A DNA stretch of 64,000 nt from Aaosphaeria pasadenensis (lineage: Eukaryota; Ascomycota; Dothideomycetes; Pleosporales): assembly GCA_022813625.1 (NCBI GenBank), contig JAKLMB010000055.1, positions 31,341 through 95,340 of the forward strand, read 5' to 3'. The first letter of the stretch is position 1. Each line of letters opens with the position of its first letter. The position numbers and the translations under genes are program-made. Under the pieces are notes generated by a model. That model was not told where the DNA came from, made no database searches, and saw nothing but the letters and a program-made list of their open reading frames with translations. Shown here piece by piece: positions 51,750 through 61,214 of the stretch.

Positions 51750-54404
51750 ATGTTGGCACCGACAGAGTGCGTGATCTCTACTGGGCGTGCAGTCCAGCTA
51801 ATGTGGAGCGAAAGCAAGGATGGATCGATCCAAATATCGATACGTAGGAGCATGGATTCGGCGGGTGGAATCAAGAGGGTTGGTACCACCGAAAACTCCT
51901 CATGGACTCATTCGGAACAAAACCAGAGCGAATCAAACACGATAACTTTCCAGGACTCCGGAGTACTGAAGAGCGCCAAAGCAATTAGAGATAAAATCGG
52001 ACGCAAATCGACCAAATATGTGCGAGACAACAAGGAGCGATGGCTAAAGGATCCTGGCGCATTTTTTGGAGTCTCCGGATTTGGTTCGGTCGAACAGTTC
52101 TCATACCATTCCTTGGTGAACCCAAAGAATGAATTGTATCAGTACCAGAACCCTTTCCACAAGATCAATCTAGCCCGTTGCTTTGAAGAGCGCCTCGAGT
52201 CTGCCAGGCGTTGCGACACCAACTTTCTGGAGATCCACTGCATGACATCATTGATAGAATGCCTGCAATCTGACTACGGGATGCTGAATTCAAATCGTCG
52301 CGCCAACATTAGAAACACTATCAAAAGATATATCAAGGAAGGAAACGCTCTTCGCTCTCTTAGCAAGGACCATCCAGGTGTCCTGTTGAGAGTTATTCCA
52401 TATCTTGCGGGCAATGAGTAAGTCTACTCCCTCGACTTTAACACTGGCGACTTATTTGCTAGTCTCAAAAACGCGCACGTGCTTCTCCAAAGCAATCTCT
52501 CCATCTCGGAATTGCTAGGAGAAAAGATCCTCAAGGAGTCAAAAGCTCTTGATGAACTATCTCTAGCACTTCTTCATGGTTTGCGGTCAGCGAAAAGAAA
52601 GAACCACGGAAGCGATCAAACCCCAGCCAAGCGACTGAAGCCATGGGGCGCTGATACTGTCATTCAGCACTCACTGCCCACGGGCGTTCTCGGTGAAATT
52701 GATACAGCCATGATATATCGGTTCCCCGAACTGGGTAGCTGTCAAGTGCAGCACGGCGACAACGTGCAAACCGCAGAAGAGATGGCGGATGGAAATGGCT
52801 CCAGCTTCGTAGGAAGTATGTCTCCCTCTTACGTCGTCTTGTTCTATTGCTCACTACTGAACAGGTCAACCAGCCCAGCACGCAACGGAACTGGCCAGAA
52901 GGGTAGGTGGAGGACATACTGCGACGGCCATGGTCTCTGGCGCATTAAGTGTCACGGGCGCTTCTCTAACAGCGATTTCTAGGCAGGATGTAGGCCAGAC
53001 CTATGGTCCGGTCGAGAACATTTTAAAAGCACCCTTCCTGTCAACGGCTTCTTCAGGACAAGAGTTTCTAGGACAGGGAACAACGGTTAATACAAGAAGT
53101 ATAAGGCGTAGGTATTGTACAAAAGGCTACCATAGAGATAATTGACTTAAACATCGCAGCGAACTGCAAGAAAAATATACCCGAGGAAGTATTGCCAAGG
53201 AAGCGGTGCTTTACTGTCAGAGAAGAACAAGTCGCTCAGAGTTGCCAGTCACTTCTGCGATACCAGCCCCAGACGCAGAGGACGATTCCAGATTCCGCTC
53301 CTTCAATTCAATATGCTATCAAGGGGAATATCCATGGGTTGAGGAATTTGTTCAGCAATGGACTCGCGTCACCGAGGGACGTGAGCTATTCTCGAGGGTT
53401 TAGTCTGATGAGGGTAGGTGTCGCCACCGCTCTCCGGGTCCATTGCGACGATGCTGATAATTTTCCAGTGGGCCCTCTATGGTGGAATGTGTAATCATGA
53501 AACTATTCGCTTTCTGCTTGATTCGGGAGCATTGGTGGATGAAGAGTAGGTACATTTCGCAGAGCAAGCGAACTTACTGACAGTCAGCCCCAGGTCGTAC
53601 CAGCACGTGTGGGATTATGCATATCGTGCAAAATGCAGCGTCGAAGAGCTGCTTCAACTGAAATGTATTACATTAAACCCACCGAGCGTGGACAGAGACT
53701 GGCCGGAGGAGCAAAATTTTCCTGCAATCCATCAAATCATTTTCGGTCGATTGCTCAAGCCGCTCAGTGATGAGCTTCGCGACAATCCGGACGCCGTCCA
53801 ATTGAAGGATGCCATGGGCCGCACCGCGCTCGACTGGGCCACGGCTCTGGCTAAGATACCTTACATGGAGCTTCTGATTGCTTGGAATTCTCCCCTCAAC
53901 AATGTCGATAAAGACGGTCGCAGTACAATCCTACACGCAGTGGACAGTCACAACGATAGTGTCCTCCGCATGCTCCTTGAGGCTGGCGCAAATCCTAACC
54001 CCGAGGTGCCGGAAGGTCTGTTTCGGAGCAGCCCGCTCATTGCAGCCAGCTTTGGTGCAATGGTAGGGATGGTGGAGTTACTCATCAGCCACGGGGCTAA
54101 AATCGACGAGCGCAATCCAGAGGGTCGGTCACCGCTTACAACAGCAATAAAGTATAACAACCATGCCGTGCTGAAGCTCCTCATTGATCGGTACATAACG
54201 TGCCCGAACGAGGACCATCTAGTGTCAATCATAGCCGAGTTTGCGGACGTGGAGACAATGTCGATCCTTAAATCGTCGGACCTGCTGGGAACTTTACTAG
54301 ATGAGGGCATTATTGCTGCCCACCACGGGACCATTCAATCACGAACGGATTATAGTGAGGAACTGGGCATTGCATTTCAGAGTCTTGGGAGGAGACGGAT
54401 ATAA
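51750..54404 (+). CDS. Ankyrin-repeat protein with one frame discrepancy
   Basis: Six coding blocks: 51750-52417, 52463-52815, 52865-53111, 53160-53413, 53469-53545 and 53588-54404. Introns are 42-55 bp with usual signals, and the apparent stop at 53143 lies inside intron 3 (gtattg, branch attgac, cgcag). In block 4 the frame must shift by one base between about 53260 and 53300: before it reads SELQEKYTRGSIAKEAVLYC, after it SIQYAIKGNIHGLRNLFSNG. The N-terminal ~420 residues are helical (KRYIKEGNALRSL before intron 1, as in the 2445 gene). The C-terminus has ankyrin repeats (GRTALDWATALAKIPYMELL; DGRSTILHAVDSHNDSVLRM; GAMVGMVELLISHGAKIDER; GRSPLTTAIKYNNHAVLKLL). Either a mutation, an assembly error or an odd intron. 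Confidence 0.6.
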
Positions 54405-54698
54405 AATGGTGCCTTTTTGGGCTACAGCAAAGATCGCGTGGGGCATGGCTATATGTACTCTTTGTTGTTTCTCATTACAGCTCTCGTTGACCATGACTTC
54501 ATCAGCGTTCTCTCCACGGCGGGATCTCATTTAACAGGGGCTAAGTTCACCATTAGCCAGAAAGCTACCTTGCACAACGTTTCGCATAGGGTATGCATTA
54601 CAGTGCCTTCATAGATTCAAGTCTGATATTAACTGTCGAACTCGCCTAGATGCCTCTAGACGGGAATGGAAATTGTAATCAATGGAGAATAATCATCT

Positions 54699-55629
54699 CT
54701 AACCTTTGTGCTCTTTCTTGGGTGGAATCGCTATACCCATGTGGACGGCCGGTTCATCGATGTTATTATTTTTGTAGCTTTTGGTTGAGTTCAATGTCAG
54801 TAGTATGGTTGTTGTTTTGCTCGAAAGGCGTACCTTAAAACCGCAAGTGCTCCAGGTTCCATCATCAGTGGGAGATCGGAATCGATCGATAAATTGATCC
54901 AGCGCTTTAAAAAGCAGCGAAGGACGAGGCCATGCGCAACCTGTAGTTATCGTCCCTTGGTTATTGCCGACACACAAGGTTACTCCCGAGGGGGAAGGAA
55001 GTGAGACGTACAAGAACAACATCAGCGGGCTTCTCTCCACGCATAAAAGGCTCCTGTATCGCTTTAATTCGCGATATAAGCCTGTCTAGCCGCTCTGTAA
55101 CTTGCTGTTTTGATCTTTGAGGCATTAGTAACAGTCTATCAGAACAGGACGATACGTACTCTCCCCCTGGACATCCATCTGACCAGATGCTCCAGTCCCT
55201 GCTCAAATCCAGGCCCTGTTCTTTCCTCAAAGCTCTAATCTCATGGTTCTTGAGGCCCTCGTACTCGCCGTAGTTCCACTCGGCGATATCCTCGGTCAAG
55301 GTTACCTCTGCAGCAACATTGGAGGGCGGTAGTAATAATTCAAAAGTTGTTGTAGTCCTCTTCCTCGGGCTGACGAACACATGTGCAAGGCGGCTTGGGT
55401 CGATAAGCTTGCCAGTGCCTACAACCGTCATTGCCAACAAGGAGACCTGTGCAGTACCCTCCTGGGTCAGCTCGATATCCGTGAAGCTCGTGAAGCGGCC
55501 TGACTTGGCCCACTCCGTCGGTCCTATTAGAGCGCGTATTGTTAGAGTGAGGTATATTCAGTGCACTACATTAAACGTACCATGGCGTAAAATGAATACA
55601 CGAGGTGTAAGGGCATCTTGATCAGACAT
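54699..55629 (-). CDS. SHB17-like histidine phosphatase
   Basis: Four exons (55629-55581, 55523-55012, 54940-54834, 54777-54699) give 248 aa; introns are 56-71 bp and the last uses an AAG acceptor. The family signature is complete: catalytic R15-H16-G17 followed by PTEWAKSGRFTSFTDIELT, AHVFVSPRKRTTTT, the acid motif in EWNYGEYEGLKNHE, GCPGGE, and the second His in VLVAHGLVLRCF (H190) rebuilt by intron 2. It ends NIDEPAVHMGIAIP. This pattern follows yeast sedoheptulose-1,7-bisphosphatase Shb17, which feeds the non-oxidative pentose phosphate pathway, though substrate may differ. Cytosolic. Divergent from the 55907 gene across a 277-bp intergenic region. Confidence 0.85.
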
Positions 55630-55906
55630 GATGTTGGTGTGTTTCTGTGTAACCACACGTAGAAAGATTAGTTAGCCCGTGAGCTTCGAGATGCCCCGCC
55701 ATGCCACGTGGTATCAGTCACGTGATGTGGACTGCACCAGCCACACTGGAGCGCTGTTTACGTTGACTAAGCAAAATGCTTCTTGGCGATCCCCTATTTC
55801 GCGTTGAAAGTTGGATTGCGATCAGGACATAAAATGTTAACGCGACGTTGTTCAGGAACTAAGTTTTCAGTCTTGCTGTGCATCGTCAGGAACCTTCAAA
55901 GCCACA

Positions 55907-57216
55907 ATGAAGCGACCAATATGCCCTGACGAGATATGCGGTGCTACCCCTCCCTCTAAAAAGCGAAAGCCGCTCAGCCTTCCCGACCGCTACCGCTCAA
56001 CCCTCTCTCACGTCCGACGTTGGATAGAGACTTGCGACAACTCTGACATTAACATGGCTCCGCCGCGACCTTCTAGTGCTGCCTCGAACGAGAGCGGGCG
56101 CAGAACGTACAAGCTGCTTCAACGACGCTCTCCGAGTCCTGTCAAGAAAGATAGCCCTCGCTACCGAGCAAGGAATATGGCTGATGCAAATATATACGTC
56201 GACCATAAACCAGATCTACCTTCGTTTGTGGCAGATGAAATGAAGATCATATTCAATACCACAGATCTTAGTAGTATTGGAGCTGGACAGTCAAATCCAA
56301 CCATGCCAGACTTAGCAGACCAATACTGCACAATATCGAGACAATTGGCGAAGGATTGCGCAGGAGAGGGTGAGTGGAAGAGCTCATTGTTGGCTGTTGT
56401 ACTCAAGCCGATGCAAGCTTCTTGGCCTCTGGTTCTAAAGCTTAGCGGATCAGAAAAACGTACGTGTATAACGATATGTCACGAAATCTCACTAAGGAGA
56501 CAGCATGGTTAGGAGAGCTAAGACCGAATCCGCGATCTCTTGCGGACATACTCGGAAACGTCCCTACCCTGAGCCATGGACTGTCAACAGAGACGACGAT
56601 ACAACCCCTACAGGCAAACGTCTCCTATACTCCTTCAGATAACAATAGTGATGTTACTACGGATGATCCTAATCGCGTGTCTATTCCTAAGCCAGATGTC
56701 ACACTTGGATTAGCACACGACTCATTTGGTCCGGTCCACGGCAAAATATTATGGGTACTCCAAGACAATGGGGACGTTTTGAGTGACCCGCATCGGTCTA
56801 ATATTGGACTTCACTTTCCCTTTATTGTTGTTGAAGCAAAGGGCTTAGCAGCTGGATCAAGTATGGTTGGAGCACAGAATCAGGCTGCTGTAGATGGCGC
56901 TTGTGCTGTACGCATCTTTCAGGACCTGGTATCGTACGCAAGTGCGACCCATTTGAGAACAGTATTCTTCTCTCTCGTAACCGAAGGGCCACTCCATGAA
57001 CTATGGGTGCATTATCAAGTGGAGGAGAGCTATCACATGACTATACTGAAAGTATGGCGGTCCACTTTTCAGAAGGATTCCATGGAACTTGTACAATCAC
57101 TGTATCACATCCTCTGTTGGGGCCAGAGTACCTTTCGCGAAAGTATTGTGGAAGTGCTCGAACGTATTGCAGCAAGGTTAAGAGAAAGTGGCATTGATGA
57201 CTATCCTAGTATCTAG
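55907..57216 (+). CDS. PD-(D/E)xK-like fungal protein (DUF7924-type)
   Basis: Two exons (55907-56459, 56504-57216; intron 44 bp, gtacgt, branch cactaag, gagacag) give 421 aa. The N-terminus is basic and Pro/Ser-rich (SKKRKPLSLPDRY, RRSPSPVKKDSPRYR), like a nuclear signal. The C-terminal ~170 residues hold KPDVTLGL (D249), then FPFIVVEAKG (E295-A-K297), then AQNQAAVDGA. This is the D...E-x-K order of PD-(D/E)xK nuclease-like folds and matches a large uncharacterised fungal domain family (I recall DUF7924). Whether it cuts nucleic acid is unknown. Confidence 0.7.
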
Positions 57217-57294
57217 TACATACTTGAATATCATGTTGTTTCAACAAATCCACGAACGGGTGGCATTGAACAGCGTTTTACGCTGCAGTGATCT

Positions 57295-59415
57295 TCATCG
57301 CCTTTTTAGCAAGGAATAGTAAACATAAACCGCGTTAGGTGTCCGGCCCGGGAATTTAGGGTAAATTTTTTTCCAAGGCATACCCATTTTGTCCTTGTAG
57401 CATAGCAGTCGCTGTTTCTCCGACTCCTTCCATAGTGCACGCTTTCGTGAACGAGAAACAGTACTCTTCGTATTAGCGCTAGTGAACGGAGCATCGTATT
57501 CGTTTGTGGTCTCCTCGTCACTGTCGTCCTCAACGCTGTCGGCCTTGTCGCTGTCGCTATCGTCGCTCTGGTCTTTGGCAAAAGAATTAGGCTTAGAGAT
57601 CGGGGCATTATCGTTGAAATCGTTCGACCAATTCGCATCTCGTAATCCTGAGCTCAAACCGTATGGAGGCGGATTTGACTGACTGTGGTCACACCGATAT
57701 CCGAATATAAGCCATGAACCTTGCGGTAGCCTCATTGTGCGGAGCATTCTGCCTCCTCTCCCAAATAAGTCACCTTCTAAGGTGAGCGGGTCACGAAGCA
57801 TTTGTGTATCCCGGCAACGGATGACTGCAGACATGACGGAAGAGCCCTCTGGTATAGGCGAAACAGTAAAGTCGATTACCTCATAGCAAGGGCTGGTCTT
57901 GTGTTCATCGCTTCCAGACTTAGTCTTGTCTCCATCCTTCACTTCGAAAGAACACACTGTCGGTGGATAGTCATCTCGTGACATATTGGCTCTGCACGAA
58001 TTGGTGGCTATTGACAAAGGCGAATTACCCCCATAGTTAGCCGGATGATCGCTAGCTTTACTTTGCATGAACGGGGTTGAATAGTCATCCGTGCCAAAAA
58101 TTTGACCGGCTTCGCTCCGGCTCTGGCTTACTGCGGCTTCATCACCACTTTGGTGGGAATAGACTTGTGGATCGGCGAAATCGAAGGCGACACTGAGGTC
58201 ACACTCTGCGGACTGAGATAAAATACGTTCTGGTGAACGCAAAGTTTGATCATCCATCTCCTGCGATTCTTCTATCTCTTTCGGAGCCATTTGATCTGTC
58301 AGATCACGCGAGGATTGATCCTGTACTCTAGGACTGTTGACGGATCCATCGATATGCACAGCCACAGGGCGGCTCGCGTCTTCCGACACACTGCTATCAT
58401 TTTCGTCCTCGTGGGGATTCGTTGAAGATATCCGATGTAGTGTAGCCGTATTATCAATGAGGAGATGGAAGGCTTGTGGTTGAGATATCCGTTGCCGCTT
58501 GTCAGGTCCGAAGGACTTCGCCCTCGGTTCTGATTCCGATGGCGGATGTGATGCCTCCATGATAGTAGAGGGTGCAACCGTCGTTTTGCTTGACACAGAC
58601 CGTCTTCGTTTACCCAATGTTACTGGCTGTAGGCTATTGCGGCCACTTTCATCGAGTGGCTCGCCGTGTATCGATTGTCTCTCTGTACATTTATTAGGGA
58701 TGTCTCCTGGAAAGATGTCATACATGCTTACCATGTGAAGCTTCATCGAACTCCAAACTTAAGTTAAGTTGGCCCTGCTGTGATATGATGCCATGCTTTT
58801 GATCAACTTCTCTGCCCAATTGATGCACCCTATCATCATGCATAAGAGGTTGCGATACGCCGTTCTCTGTGTTGTTAGATATATCGTCAAGCAGCGAGGT
58901 TGGCTCTGTATCTGAATCAGCGCATACTTTGAGCATTATATAAGCACGTACCTCTACTATCCCGGCTAGCTAGTTCTATTACATCTGAGGCCGAATCAAC
59001 TTCCTTTCCAGTGTATGCACTCTCTTTGTCGCCAGGAGTGGCTTGGGCATGCTCTAGTCCAGTTGAGTGTGGGTCATCTTTGAGCAAGCCAACATCATCT
59101 AGGGCGTCATAAGCTTGGCTCGCATCTCGCAAGAGCACTGACTGAACGATAAGACATACTATAAGACGTGAAATTAGGGACAGAAGTCACCCCAAATTCG
59201 AGAGGATGAAATGCGGAAGGATTGGAGTTCGAAACATTGTCAATAGGAAGCCATTCCTCATTGTTGGAAAGAATGGTTACTGTGTCGTCTGGTTTAGTTG
59301 ATTTTGTTGCCGAACTTTTCTCCTTTGGTTTTGACTTTCGCTTGTGTGCAAAAGGATTGTAGGTTTTGAACTGTGTACAAGGTACCGTTTGGAAATTGAA
59401 GGTAGAAGTCGCCAT
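57295..59415 (-). CDS. 660-aa acidic protein with C-terminal Myb/SANT
   Basis: Four exons (59415-59191, 59141-58952, 58911-58732, 58682-57295) sum to 661 codons. Introns are 40-49 bp; the first donor (gtgact) is weak. The N-terminus has a basic block (HKRKSKPKEKSSATKS). The middle is long, Ser/Asp/Glu-rich and probably disordered, with an acidic tract (SDDSDSDKADSVEDDSDEET). A segment before it is globular (GSWLIFGYRCDHSQSNPPPY). The C-terminal ~50 residues form a Myb/SANT-like domain (RALWKESEKQRLLCYKD, MPWKKIYPKFPGRTPNAVYV). Likely nuclear and chromatin- or DNA-associated. The Myb part resembles those at 32.4 and 45.5 kb. Confidence 0.7.
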
Positions 59416-61214
59416 CTAGCAGGTAGAAATCTTAAGAGAAATTGCCAGGGGCAGGTAGAAGAAGTTGGAAGATAATAGTTATGGCTGAGTTGAGGCTATC
59501 TGTGGGAGCGAACTGCCTTTTTATGTCCCCAGCTACCACGCTACAGGAAAACGAAGGACAAGGGGAAGGCAGATTCTTCTTGTGTTACGAGAACGAGACC
59601 CGGCGTCTCCGAATCGAATAGCGGGTAAGAGAAGACTATTGTGCAGATATTCTGCCTTGTCTCTGGTAGGCCGTAGCAGAAGTCCAGTAACCCCAGTCGA
59701 TAGAGCCCAAAGTGTCGAATAAGGTGTAGCTACTCCACTTGCTAACAATGCATTCAATCCTTCACAGGTCTGATAAGGAGCCTAGGGTTGGAATGCGCAT
59801 GACTGAGATACCTCACTAATGCAGTTTCTGCCTCGGGATTGTCAGGATTGTGCCACACCTCAAGAACACTTGAGGCTAATCTTGCCGCATACAGGAAATG
59901 ATGCCTCTTGCCAGGGCTGGCGATGTTACATCGGTCCATTATTCTCATACGTGGCATGATTTGCCATCAGGCGAGCAAGCATTCCGGCATAAGATGAAGC
60001 GCCAGACTCTCATACTGATGAACGGCCGCGTCATCGCAACAAGAGGCGGCATAGGATTCCACTTAGTGTGCAGTGTATCCTCCCAAGGTGATGGGGCGCA
60101 GCGTGCTGGACTCGACATTGAGGCAATGGCTCGGCCATGGAAGCTCAATATTACTGAAAAGGGAAAACGCAGAGTGAACTGTACCAGACTTTGCAATGCG
60201 ATTGACGCCCAAATGAAACCCTACTGCACTCAAAGCCCGCTCTAGTCCTTTGGCCCCCTTATTGTGATGCTGGAATGCAACACTGCGGTCATGCCGACCG
60301 TCATGTGGATCCGGGTTATGCCACAATCTGAATAGACATTGCGATATGGGCGAGTAGGTTCCTCGCCGGCCACTTCCCTAGTTATGCAGCTATTCGTACC
60401 AAAACCGCGCCGCTCTGGCTTCTTTCTTCGGCAAAAGAGGGCGCGCAGTTGACAATTGGACAGTCTAATGCCAACTAACTCCCTGAGGCCGTAGTCTCCG
60501 TAAGTTTGGTAAGCTTCCAGCTGAAATTGCACGGGATTAGCCCCACCCCTCCTCCCCGAGACACTGTCGGGGCGTCCGGTGCAGCCCAATTGCCATTTCA
60601 CTTGGTTGATGACGTGGCTGGCAGGGAGCAGGAGATTCTCCAGAACTTGGAGGTGCGGTACCGATTGTCAACTTCCAAAAGCGGAACAATGAGAAGGAGA
60701 ACCAGATGGGGTCGTTGTAGCCCGGTCGGAAAAGGATATCGGTGTTGTTTCATGAACGATCCTGGGAGATTGAGCGTGGTGGACTTCATGACACTGCTCA
60801 GCTACGGGGAAAGCGAGCGAACTCGAGCGGCCAGAATCTAACCTGGGCTAGGAGAGTCACTGGACATCGAAGGGGAGAGGCTGGAATTGGGCCCACCAAA
60901 AGGGTAACGGCGAAAGTCATCTTAGGTCGACGAACAGGGAAGAAAATGGAGACAGTCGGGCAGTGCAGTAGTGGTAAAGCCGCCAGGTGGTGAGAAAATG
61001 CCTCAATGGGGAAATTTCGAGCGACTAATGAGGAGGCAGCGAGGTAGAGCGAGATGAGCAAGGTGGAGCGAGGGAAGGGACGATGAAGGGAGGAGCGTAG
61101 GCCGGCGAGGGCAGCGTGTTTTTATGTGATGATGTTGGCGCACGGGCCAAATTAAAGCAGCAAGCAGCCAAGCAAGCATCCATTTCCTGCTTCGGAAGCT
61201 GCTATTTCCTGATA
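59416..61214. other. Gene-poor stretch before the AT-rich block
   Basis: Several 70-120 codon frames on both strands overlap without domains. Minus frames at 59754-59957 (VWHNPDNPEAETALVRYL) and 60063-60326 (MWHNPDPHDG) share a short similar word, so this may be duplicated or decayed gene DNA. I support no gene. G+C is ordinary up to about 61.2 kb and then falls abruptly. Confidence 0.4.

Noticed and set aside
53143..53145. TGA as the end of the 51750 gene
   Set aside because: It lies within a plausible 48-bp intron, and the downstream frame continues in phase.
59533..60841. Several 60-119 codon frames on both strands
   Set aside because: They overlap each other, have no domain or splice signals, and many start at non-ATG codons.
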